Shown here: one piece after another, positions 16,631-25,079 of the stretch
How the letters are laid out: every line of letters starts with the position of its first letter
Numbering within the stretch: position 1 is the first letter of the stretch
Source of the DNA: an uncultured Altererythrobacter sp.
GTDB taxonomy: Bacteria; Pseudomonadota; Alphaproteobacteria; Sphingomonadales; Sphingomonadaceae
Assembly (NCBI GenBank): GCA_913056125.1
Contig: CAJXNC010000018.1
Span: 1-34,829 of the forward strand
DNA: 34,829 bases
Direction of reading: 5' to 3'
The notes under the pieces: generated by a model
Seen by the model: only the letters and a program-made list of their open reading frames with translations
Database searches by the model: none
Told to the model about the DNA's origin: nothing
Position numbers and translations under genes: made by a program

Positions 16631-16751
16631 GAGTTTCGGCTCCAGCCCGTCTCCCCCACCCAACCACCCGATCATGTATCGCAACCCTATCGGGTGGTTG
16701 GGTGGGGGAGTGGGCCGGCACCGCCCAGACAATCGGGCTCGGCTCCTTTTT
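16616..16751 (+). repeat. 15-nt direct repeat flanking the post-ffs hairpin
   Basis: GCTCGGCTCCTTTTT occurs at 16616-16630, as the 3' end of ffs with its U-tract, and again exactly at 16737-16751. The two copies bracket 106 nt that contain the long inverted repeat. A third shorter copy of the core TCGGCTCC is at 16636-16643. This looks either like a target-site duplication made by insertion of a small palindromic element, or like a partial tandem duplication of the ffs end. Confidence 0.75.
16651..16710. repeat. 22-bp perfect inverted repeat (long hairpin) between ffs and dnaX
   Basis: The left arm 16651-16672 and right arm 16689-16710 are perfect reverse complements over 22 nt, with a 16-nt loop at 16673-16688. 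The stem is C-rich on one side (CTCCCCCACCCAACC) and G-rich on the other. A short outer stem GCCC/GGGC (16645-16648 with 16712-16715) may extend it. No T-run follows the right arm directly, so it is not a simple terminator. The right side also has four G-tracts of at least three bases, giving G-quadruplex potential. Confidence 0.88.
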
Positions 16752-16813
16752 CACCCCGAAATCCTTTACTCACTGGCATGACAAGCGCGCACCAAGCGCC
16801 TACCTAATCATGC

Positions 16814-18640
16814 ATGGGTGATTCACCGGAGAATACGGATTCGCCGCCTTGGGAGGGTGACGAAGAGGAAGCCAAGCCGAGCGCCGCCGAACTTGAGGCA
16901 GCGGGGCAGTCGGCCATGTTCGACGATCCCGAGCCGGCGAAACCCGAACCTACCGCCGAAACGCCCGCTCCCGAACATGCACCTGTCGCCGTTCCGCCCG
17001 CCGAGGCCAAGCAGCCGTACCGCGTGCTGGCGCGTAAATACCGTCCGCAGACCTTTTCCGAGCTGATCGGTCAGGAGCCGATGGTTAAGACGCTCGGCAA
17101 TGCGATCGAGCGCGACCGGCTGGCCCATGCCTTCCTGATGACCGGCGTGCGCGGTGTCGGCAAGACATCGACCGCGCGCCTCATCGCCAAGGCGCTCAAC
17201 TGCATCGGTCCCGATGGGCAGGGCGGACCCACCATCGATCCATGCGGCCAGTGCGAGCCGTGCAAGGCGATTGCCGAAGGCCGCCATATCGACGTGATCG
17301 AGATGGACGCCGCATCGCATACCGGCGTCGACGATGTGCGCGAGATTATCGAGGCGGTGCGCTATGCTGCGGTCAGCGCGCGCTACAAGATCTACATCAT
17401 CGACGAAGTGCACATGCTCTCGCGCAACGCTTTCAACGCGCTGCTCAAGACGCTGGAAGAGCCGCCCGCGCATGTAAAGTTCCTCTTCGCCACTACCGAA
17501 GTCGAGAAGCTGCCCGTTACCGTACTGTCGCGCTGCCAGCGTTTCGACTTGCGGCGCATCCCGGCAGACCTGCTACAGCAGCATTTCGCCAGCGTTTGCC
17601 GGCAGGAAGGTGTCGCTGCGGAAGAACAGGCGCTCGCCATGATCGCTTCGGCTGCCGAAGGTTCGGTGCGCGACGGCCTCTCCATCCTCGACCAGGCGAT
17701 TGCCCATGCGGACATGGATTCCGGAGACAGTGAGACCATGGTTCGCGCGGACAAGGTACGTGACATGCTCGGCCTGTCGGACAAGGGCGCGCGCAGACAA
17801 TTGTTCGCCGCCATCCTCGAAGGCGATCCCAAGGCCATGCTCTCGGCGATGGAGCAGCAATATGCGCTCGGCGTCGAACCGCTCGCCCTGCTGCGCGGCA
17901 TGATGGAGCTGTCGCACCGCATCGCCGTGACGCAGGTGGGCGAAGGCGAAGGCTTTGCCGATACCGAGGAAGAAAAACGCGCGATTGCCGAATGGGCGGA
18001 ACGCCTTACGCCGGGACAGGTGCATCGCCTGTGGCAATTGCTGCTCAAGGGCCATGACGAGGTGCGCAATGCGCCCGATCCGTTGGTGGCAGCGCAGATG
18101 GCGCTGCTTCGCGTGCTCCATGCGGCCGACATGCCCGATCCGGGCAAGCTGGCAAAAATGCTCAAGGAAGGCGGCTTTGCGGCGGCTCCCGGCGCGTCCG
18201 CTGCTGGCGGAGCAACGCCTGCCGGTGGCAGTATGCCGTCCGCCGATCTCGAATGGTCGATCCTGTGCGACAGGGTAGAACAGACCCGCTTCGATGGCTG
18301 CCTGCGCGTGGCGCAGATCATGCGGGATTGGGTGCGTGTGATCGCGCTTAAGGAGGGCGAGCTTGTCTACACCACGCCGCCCGAATTCACCGAGGATATC
18401 GGGCCCGAACTGCGCGATGCCCTCTTTCGGGCGACCGAGCAGCGGTGGGAGGTTGTGCGGGGCGAAGGCGAAGGGGCTCCTTCGCTGCGCGAGCGGGAGG
18501 AAGATGCCAAGGAGGCGGAGAAGGCGCGCATTCGTGCCCATCCGCTGGTACAGGCAACGATCAATGCCTTTCCGGATGCCGAATTCGTCGAGGGCGACGA
18601 GGGGCCGGTGGGTGACAGGAACTGGAGCAGAAGGGCCTGA
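16814..18640 (+). CDS. dnaX: DNA polymerase III subunit gamma/tau
   Basis: The protein is 608 residues, the AAA+ clamp-loader subunit that opens and loads the beta sliding clamp. The conserved core begins at about residue 61 with YRVLARKYRPQTFSELIGQ. It has Walker A GVRGVGKTST at about 111-120, a zinc module at Cys130, Cys144, Cys147 and Cys150, Walker B YIIDEVHMLSRNAFNALLKTLEEPP, and the sensor-1 motif FATTEVEKLPVTVLSRCQRF. The C-terminal ~200 residues match the tau-specific region that binds polymerase and helicase. An acidic, Ala/Pro/Glu-rich N-terminal extension of about 60 residues precedes the core. No E. coli-type A-AAA-AAG slippery site was found. It is followed 22 nt later by the YbaB gene. 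Confidence 0.97.
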   Translation: MGDSPENTDSPPWEGDEEEAKPSAAELEAAGQSAMFDDPEPAKPEPTAETPAPEHAPVAVPPAEAKQPYRVLARKYRPQTFSELIGQEPMVKTLGNAIERDRLAHAFLMTGVRGVGKTSTARLIAKALNCIGPDGQGGPTIDPCGQCEPCKAIAEGRHIDVIEMDAASHTGVDDVREIIEAVRYAAVSARYKIYIIDEVHMLSRNAFNALLKTLEEPPAHVKFLFATTEVEKLPVTVLSRCQRFDLRRIPADLLQQHFASVCRQEGVAAEEQALAMIASAAEGSVRDGLSILDQAIAHADMDSGDSETMVRADKVRDMLGLSDKGARRQLFAAILEGDPKAMLSAMEQQYALGVEPLALLRGMMELSHRIAVTQVGEGEGFADTEEEKRAIAEWAERLTPGQVHRLWQLLLKGHDEVRNAPDPLVAAQMALLRVLHAADMPDPGKLAKMLKEGGFAAAPGASAAGGATPAGGSMPSADLEWSILCDRVEQTRFDGCLRVAQIMRDWVRVIALKEGELVYTTPPEFTEDIGPELRDALFRATEQRWEVVRGEGEGAPSLREREEDAKEAEKARIRAHPLVQATINAFPDAEFVEGDEGPVGDRNWSRRA

Positions 18641-18662
18641 TCCCTTCGGAAGCGAGACGATT

Positions 18663-19004
18663 ATGGAAAACATGGAAGAGATGATGAAGGCGGCGCAAGA
18701 AGCCGCCCAGAAGATCCAACAGCAGATGCAGGATGCGCAGGTAAAGCTCGACTCCATCGAGGTCGAGGGTTCGTCCGGTGGCGGGCTGGTGAAGATCCGG
18801 GCCTCGGCCAAGGGTCGTATACTTGGCGTGTCGATCGATGACAGCCTGATGGTGAAGGAAGACAAGCAGATCCTGGAGGACCTAGTAACTGCCGCCTTCA
18901 ACGATTGCCGTGACAAGGCCGACCGTGCTTCTGCGGAAGAAATGCAGAAAATGCAGTCTGGACTTGGCTTGCCGCCGGGCCTCAATATTCCCGGCCTGGG
19001 TTGA
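18663..19004 (+). CDS. YbaB/EbfC family nucleoid-associated protein
   Basis: The protein is 113 residues of normal length. A long N-terminal helix, MENMEEMMKAAQEAAQKIQQ, leads into EVEGSSGGGLVKIRASAKGRILGVSIDDSLM, then LEDLVTAAFNDCRDKADRASAEEMQKM and a glycine/proline tail SGLGLPPGLNIPGLG. This is the tweezer-like homodimer that binds DNA with little sequence preference and compacts the nucleoid. The dnaX-ybaB order is conserved in many bacteria, usually followed by recR; here recR is absent from the expected position and an exported TonB-C-like protein follows. It starts 22 nt after dnaX and is probably cotranscribed with it. Confidence 0.96.
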   Translation: MENMEEMMKAAQEAAQKIQQQMQDAQVKLDSIEVEGSSGGGLVKIRASAKGRILGVSIDDSLMVKEDKQILEDLVTAAFNDCRDKADRASAEEMQKMQSGLGLPPGLNIPGLG

Positions 19005-19025
19005 TCGATTAGCCGATCGATTTAT

Positions 19026-19044
19026 CCTCCCTGAATTGGGGAGG
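19026..19044 (+). promoter_or_regulatory. Small hairpin covering the ribosome binding site of the next gene
   Basis: CCTCCC (19026-19031) pairs with GGGAGG (19039-19044) around a 7-nt loop. The right arm is the Shine-Dalgarno sequence of the gene starting at 19049, so the hairpin would hide it. A preceding tandem pair of GATCGATT (in the stretch 19005-19022) adds local symmetry. Translational control is inferred from the geometry only. Confidence 0.45.
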
Positions 19045-19048
19045 GGTT

Positions 19049-19867
19049 ATGAAGTATCTGGTCGGCGTCTTGCTTGCGGTTTCGCTGGTCGCTTCTCCTG
19101 CCATGGCGCAGGATGCACCCGTGGTTTTCGAGCCTGCGACAAACTGGCAAATCGATTACGCGCAGGACGGCTGCTATCTAGACCGCGCTTTTGGCGAAGA
19201 AGATTCACGAATCTTCTTCAGGATTGGTCAGCGTCGAATTGAACCTCGGGTTGACCTTACTCTGGGAAGCGAAACCATGCGAGTTGATATCGACGACATC
19301 GCAGTGCGGTTCCTTCCGAACGACCAGCCCGCCGAATTCGGGAGTGTTGGACGTATCGAGGCGAGCGGCTTCGAAGGCGTCATTTTTTCAGGTCTGTCGA
19401 TCGGGCCTGAGGCTGTCGGAAATGGTGCCAGTGCCCTTCAGATAGATGGCGTGTTCGATAATGCTGTTCGGCTCGAAACTGGCGACTTGGCTCCCGCGAT
19501 GGAAGCGATGGATTCCTGCATGAGCGATTTCTATCGCGAAATGGGTGTAGATCCTGATGTCCAGTTCTCCCTTTCCAGGCCTGCTATGAGAAAGAACTTT
19601 CAGTACACGGCCCGATTGGTGATGAACGCCTATCCGAGCGAAATGGTCAGGCGAAGGATCGAAGCTGATGTAAGTCTAACGGTGGTTGTTGATCCCGACG
19701 GTAGAGTGACGCAGTGTAGCGGCACTGGCCCGAGCGAGTATCCACAATTTCTCGAGGCGGCCTGCGAGGTCATGACGGAACACGCTCGGTACGAACCGGC
19801 ACTGGATGCGGATGGCAATCCGGTTGCGACCCTGGATGGACTGACAACGAGCTATCGCCTGGATTAG
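19049..19867 (+). CDS. Exported protein with TonB C-terminal-like domain
   Basis: The protein is 272 residues. A Sec signal peptide MKYLVGVLLAVSLVASPAMAQ has likely cleavage after AMA. A beta-rich middle domain (about 25-190) is not recognised. The last 75 residues match the TonB-C fold: VRRRIEADVSLTVVVDPDGR followed by VTQCSGTGPSEYPQFLEAAC and YEPALDADGNPV. This fold is found in many sphingomonad exported proteins that are not true TonB energy transducers, as here, since there is no N-terminal anchor with a Pro-rich spacer. Function unknown. Codon use looks looser and less GC-rich than the dnaX and ybaB neighbours, which hints at a later arrival. It occupies the place where recR is often found. 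Confidence 0.82.
   Translation: MKYLVGVLLAVSLVASPAMAQDAPVVFEPATNWQIDYAQDGCYLDRAFGEEDSRIFFRIGQRRIEPRVDLTLGSETMRVDIDDIAVRFLPNDQPAEFGSVGRIEASGFEGVIFSGLSIGPEAVGNGASALQIDGVFDNAVRLETGDLAPAMEAMDSCMSDFYREMGVDPDVQFSLSRPAMRKNFQYTARLVMNAYPSEMVRRRIEADVSLTVVVDPDGRVTQCSGTGPSEYPQFLEAACEVMTEHARYEPALDADGNPVATLDGLTTSYRLD
19196..19219. repeat. 24-nt near-perfect palindrome inside the TonB-C-like gene
   Basis: GAAGAAGATTC (19196-19206) and GAATCTTCTTC (19209-19219) are exact reverse complements separated by only AC. The palindrome lies inside codons for EEDSRIFF. It may be a coincidence of codons; a palindrome this long is unusual in a coding region. Confidence 0.7.
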
Positions 19868-19898
19868 GCGCTCCCTATCCACCGCTAACCGCGCGCCT

Positions 19899-19931
19899 CC
19901 CGTTGCAGGGCAGGGGGTGCGCCCCCATATT
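19899..19931 (+). promoter_or_regulatory. Candidate heat-shock (sigma-32) promoter of lon
   Basis: The -10 element CCCCCATATT at 19922-19931 contains CCCCATAT, a full match to the sigma-32 -10 pattern. It is preceded with 14 nt spacing by GTTGCA (19902-19907), which matches the CTTGAA -35 at four of six positions. It lies 33 nt before the lon ATG. Lon is a heat-shock gene in many proteobacteria. GGGGG and CCCCC around TGCG (19913-19926) form a small palindrome between and into the elements. Confidence 0.5.
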
Positions 19932-19963
19932 CGCTACCAAGCACGAATACGGACTGGTTAGTT

Positions 19964-22357
<2,394 letters not shown>

Positions 22358-22602
22358 TGCCCGGGGCGGGTTGCTGCGACGCAGCGACTCGCGCCCGGTC
22401 CCGGTTTTGACAGGTCGCTTGGGGCAGGCAGGACGCGTGCATCACGTGTCAAACTTGGCAATCGGGCCCAAAATCGGAATGGAAGCGCGCTTTTATCGGG
22501 CTTTGCCCTAGACAGCGCGGCGAAAACTCGCTCTTTTCCCTGAATCGCGTGGCGATAGTCGGAACGATTTTCGATAACACGAGTGAGGGGGTTTTCCAGA
22601 CA

Positions 22603-22875
22603 ATGAACAAGAACGAACTGATCGGTGCCGTCGCGGAATCCAGCGGCCTCTCGCGCAATGACGCGACCAAGGCCGTCGAAGGTGTATTCGATACGATCAC
22701 CAGCACCCTGTCGAAGGGCGATGAGGTCCGCCTGGTTGGTTTTGGCACATTCTCGGTGGCAAAGCGCAAGGCGTCGACCGGTCGCAACCCGCGCACGGGG
22801 GAGCCGATGACGATCAAGGCGAGCACGCAACCGAAGTTCAAGGCCGGCAAGGGCCTCAAGGATGCGGTAAACTGA
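22603..22875 (+). CDS. hupB: HU family DNA-binding protein
   Basis: The protein is 90 residues, exact HU length. It starts MNKNELIGAVAESSGLSRND, with the helical dimerisation half followed by the beta-arm VGFGTFSVAKRKASTGRNPRTGEPM containing the conserved GRNPRTG and the proline that intercalates into DNA. The C-terminal FKAGKGLKDAVN is typical. HU is an abundant nucleoid protein that bends DNA. It follows lon after 245 nt and has its own strong terminator, so it is probably transcribed on its own as well. A TTGACA at 22407 has no matching -10 at standard spacing, so the promoter was not fixed. The symbol hupB assumes the usual lon-hupB order. Confidence 0.97.
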   Translation: MNKNELIGAVAESSGLSRNDATKAVEGVFDTITSTLSKGDEVRLVGFGTFSVAKRKASTGRNPRTGEPMTIKASTQPKFKAGKGLKDAVN

Positions 22876-22916
22876 TCCGCTGACAGGTACTTTCGCGTCT
22901 GGGGAGGGCGCGAAAC

Positions 22917-22953
22917 GGGGTCGCCCCGCATTGCGGTGCGACCCCTTTCTTTT
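22917..22953 (+). terminator. Rho-independent terminator after HU
   Basis: GGGGTCGC at 22917-22924 pairs with GCGACCCC at 22938-22945. A second small stem, CCGCA with TGCGG, sits inside the loop. TTTCTTTT follows at 22946-22953. The hairpin is 9 nt upstream of the convergent lipoprotein gene's stop and may also serve it, as the reverse side offers AAAGAAAAGG before the stem. Confidence 0.9.
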
Positions 22954-22962
22954 GTGCCTGGG

Positions 22963-23805
22963 TTAGCGGTCCAACTGCAGGAGTGCTGCCGGTGCGGCGG
23001 CCGTGGTGGGGCTGATTTCCCAGGCCAGTTCCTGCCCGCCAGGATGGTTGGCAGGACCCTCATCGGTATTGTTGGTCAGGATTGCCGCGTCGGTGACAAT
23101 CCTGAATGTTCCCTCGACTTGCGGCATGTTCGGCATTTCGGAGTCCGGCCCGGCCGCTGCGGCTTCCTCCGGGCTAAAGGCGAATGCTCCGGCCATCCCG
23201 CCCATCATCGATGCAAGTGGGTTGCCGCCTTGCGCCGAGAAGCCGGGTGCTTCCACCCGGACACGGTCGCCATCGCGCAAATTGACCAGCACGAAGCTGT
23301 TCTGCAGCGGGAAGCCCTCGAAGGTCGGAAAATCGAAATCGTGGTTGAGCGTGCTGGCAATGGCGAATTCGACATCGAACAGGCCGTCACCGAGATATTC
23401 GACGCGGTTCCAGCCAGCCTGCCGCTCCAGCGTGGCGGCAAATTCGGCAGCGGTCTCCGGGTCGGACATGTCCTGGCCGCCCAGCATGGCCTGCATCATT
23501 GCCGTTTCCTGCTCGGATTCGATGCGTTTGGCGTCCATCTCCTCCTTGCTGCAAGGGCGCTCCTCGGACGTGTCCTTGTCGATACAGCTTTCGTCCGCGC
23601 CTTCGGCTGCATTGGCCATTTCCGCGAGGTCGCCCAGCGCCATCATGAATATTTCGCCGTCATAGGTGAAGGAAAAGCGACCATCCTTGCGGATATCGAG
23701 CGATGCCTCGAACGTGCCGGGCGACATGAAGCACCCCGCCAATAGTACGGATCCCGCTGCGACGATGGCGATCCGGCCCAGAAATCCCAATGTGCGCGAA
23801 ATCAT
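22963..23805 (-). CDS. Lipoprotein of unknown function (280 aa)
   Basis: A lipoprotein signal peptide, GRIAIVAAGSVLLAGC, has lipobox LAGC and lipidated Cys25. The mature protein starts FMSPGTFEASLDIRKDGRFSFTYDGEIFMM, a beta-rich opening that resembles LppM-type proteins, where a strand pair follows a short linker. A charged helical insertion holds the two other cysteines (ESCIDKDTSEERPCSKEEM), which could form a disulfide. Then come NRVEYLGDGLFDVEF and NHDFDFPTFEGFPLQNSFVLVNLRDGDRV. The LppM link is by impression only; no domain is confirmed. It shares the HU terminator tail to tail and lies 12 nt downstream of the rRNA methyltransferase gene on the same strand, so probably in one operon. Confidence 0.78.
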   Translation of the reverse strand: MISRTLGFLGRIAIVAAGSVLLAGCFMSPGTFEASLDIRKDGRFSFTYDGEIFMMALGDLAEMANAAEGADESCIDKDTSEERPCSKEEMDAKRIESEQETAMMQAMLGGQDMSDPETAAEFAATLERQAGWNRVEYLGDGLFDVEFAIASTLNHDFDFPTFEGFPLQNSFVLVNLRDGDRVRVEAPGFSAQGGNPLASMMGGMAGAFAFSPEEAAAAGPDSEMPNMPQVEGTFRIVTDAAILTNNTDEGPANHPGGQELAWEISPTTAAAPAALLQLDR

Positions 23806-23817
23806 CTTGTTCTCCTG

Positions 23818-24618
23818 TCAGTCCAGCGGAGGCCTTGTCGCGACGGCATAGAGGGCGATCGCAGCCGCATTGGACACGTTGAGGCTTTCCATTGCGTTAC
23901 TGATCGGCAGGCGGGCGAGGTTGTCGCAATGGGCTTCGATATTATGGCGCATGCCTTCACCTTCCGCGCCCAGTACGATGGCAACGGGGCCAGCTGGTAG
24001 CGCTTCGTCGAATGTCGCCTCGGCTTCGCCGGCAAGGCCGATGCGCCAATAGCCTGCCTCGGCCATGTCTTCGAGCGCGCGGGCGAGGTTGACCACGCGC
24101 ACCCAGGGCACGATTTCGAGCGCGCCGGAGGCGGACTTGGCCAGCGCACCACCTTCGGGCGGAGCGTGGCGGTCCTGCGTCACGATTGCTGCAGCATCGA
24201 AAGCCGCGGCGGAACGCAATATGGCGCCGACATTGTGCGGGTCCGTCACCTGGTCGAGCACGACGAGCGGACGATTGTTCGCGCCATCGAGCACTTCGGA
24301 GAGGTGAAGATCTTCGAGTGCCTCGCATTCAAGCACCAGACCCTGATGCGGGGCATCGCGGCTCACCAGCCGGGCGAGGTCTTCCGGTCCTGCATATTCG
24401 AGCGGAAAATCGGGTGGCAGTTCGCCGTCGAGCGACTCCACGCCTTCGCGCGTCGCCCATAGCTTGCGATGCACGCGCAGCGGGTTCTTCAAAGCGGCCT
24501 CGACCGCGTGGCGACCCCAAAGGCGCACATGTCCTTGGGTTGCACGGCCTGAGCCGCGGCCTCCCTGCATTCGTCCCGCGCGTCCGCGCAATTTTCGTCT
24601 TTCGCCGCTTTTGGCCAT
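23818..24618 (-). CDS. rlmB: 23S rRNA 2'-O-methyltransferase, TrmH/SpoU family (RlmB-like)
   Basis: The protein is 266 residues. A basic N-terminal extension of about 25 residues (MAKSGERRKLRGRAGRMQGG) is followed by the small substrate-binding domain RLWGRHAVEAALKNPLRVHRKL and the SPOUT knot domain. SpoU motif 1 is VVLDQVTDPHNVGAILRSAAAF, motif 2 is AIVLGAEGEGMR, and motif 3 is PISNAMESLNVSNAAAIALYA, all intact for S-adenosylmethionine binding. RlmB modifies a guanosine in 23S rRNA; assignment to that exact site rather than a related TrmH target is by similarity of architecture. The ATG at 24618 is preceded by AAGAGGA; a longer in-frame start at 24684 has no such signal. Confidence 0.91.
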   Translation of the reverse strand: MAKSGERRKLRGRAGRMQGGRGSGRATQGHVRLWGRHAVEAALKNPLRVHRKLWATREGVESLDGELPPDFPLEYAGPEDLARLVSRDAPHQGLVLECEALEDLHLSEVLDGANNRPLVVLDQVTDPHNVGAILRSAAAFDAAAIVTQDRHAPPEGGALAKSASGALEIVPWVRVVNLARALEDMAEAGYWRIGLAGEAEATFDEALPAGPVAIVLGAEGEGMRHNIEAHCDNLARLPISNAMESLNVSNAAAIALYAVATRPPLD

Positions 24619-24763
24619 GATAATTCCTCTTCGTGTGCGGCTCCTGCCAGTCGCACCATTGACAGGCAAGCGCCGCTTCGCCAAAGGGGCGCCTCTCGGC
24701 TGGAGGGGCCCTGTTCCAAGGGCCCGTCAAACAGCGGCAATCGCCGCAGATCCGGCATCCGGT

Positions 24764-24849
24764 GGACAGGTGGCCGAGTGGTTAAAGGCAGCAGACTGTA
24801 AATCTGCCCGCGCAAGCGTACGCTGGTTCGAATCCAGCCCTGTCCACCA
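24764..24849 (+). tRNA. tRNA-Tyr, anticodon GTA
   Basis: This 86-nt class II tRNA has a long variable arm. Acceptor GGACAGG pairs with CCTGTCC, followed by A and an encoded CCA. The anticodon loop in AGACTGTAAATCT gives GTA, the variable arm is CCCGCGCAAGCGTACG, and the T-arm contains GGTTCGAATCC. It is on the plus strand, divergent from rlmB. Its 3' trailer contains a repeat of its own 3' end. Confidence 0.97.
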
Positions 24850-24969
24850 CCGCCGACCTTTCAAACGAACCAGCGTGATCGATCGCGTAGCGAGCGATAG
24901 CTGGTGCGGATTCGGAGCGAAGCGGAGAAGACGCCGCAGGCGACAATCCAGCCCTGTCCACCACCGCCG
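24831..24969 (+). repeat. 25-nt direct repeat of the tRNA-Tyr 3' end
   Basis: The sequence from AATCCAGCC through the acceptor strand, CCA and six further bases at 24831-24855 recurs without mismatch at 24945-24969, a period of 114 nt. The second copy is not attached to a tRNA body. The 89 nt between contain motifs such as GCGTAGCGAGC, GCGAAGCGGAG and CGCCGCAGGCG, three variants of one GCG-nAG-CG pattern. This could be the scar of site-specific integration at a tRNA or a small trailer duplication. No integrase is nearby. Confidence 0.85.
24866..24876 (+). repeat. Inverted copy of the tRNA-Tyr T-arm in the trailer
   Basis: CGAACCAGCGT here is the exact reverse complement of ACGCTGGTTCG at 24820-24830, which covers the end of the variable arm and the 5' side of the T-arm. 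An unprocessed transcript could pair the two over 11 bp, competing with normal tRNA folding. Confidence 0.75.
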
Positions 24970-25079
24970 CCTCCCAATGGAACAGTGATCGTCCAGTCCT
25001 GCCTGGCGCAGACAATTCCGTGAACAAAGATCGGGATCGTGTGTCGGCTACGCTTGTGGGCGAAGGCGCAAGGACCTAA

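Noticed and set aside
17960-18170. Possible programmed frameshift site in dnaX making the short gamma form
   Set aside because: The A-rich stretches GAAGAAAAACGC and GGCAAAAATG are not of the A-AAA-AAG type, and no suitable following hairpin or nearby stop in the -1 frame was seen.
17573-18985. 470-codon minus-strand open frame opposite dnaX and ybaB
   Set aside because: It spans two genes that are certain on the plus strand and shows no conserved pattern.
22407-22412. TTGACA before the HU gene as a -35 element
   Set aside because: No reasonable -10 sequence lies 16-18 nt downstream. Its inverted partner TGTCAA in the 22440s is short and may be chance.
24831-24969. Genomic island at tRNA-Tyr
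   Set aside because: Only 89 nt lie between the repeats, with no integrase or cargo, and downstream genes (psd, pssA) are core. At most it is a scar.
24464-24988. Open frames across tRNA-Tyr giving proteins with VVDRAGFEP-like or SSPVHHRR repeats
   Set aside because: They are translations of the tRNA and its duplicated 3' end, a well-known source of false genes.
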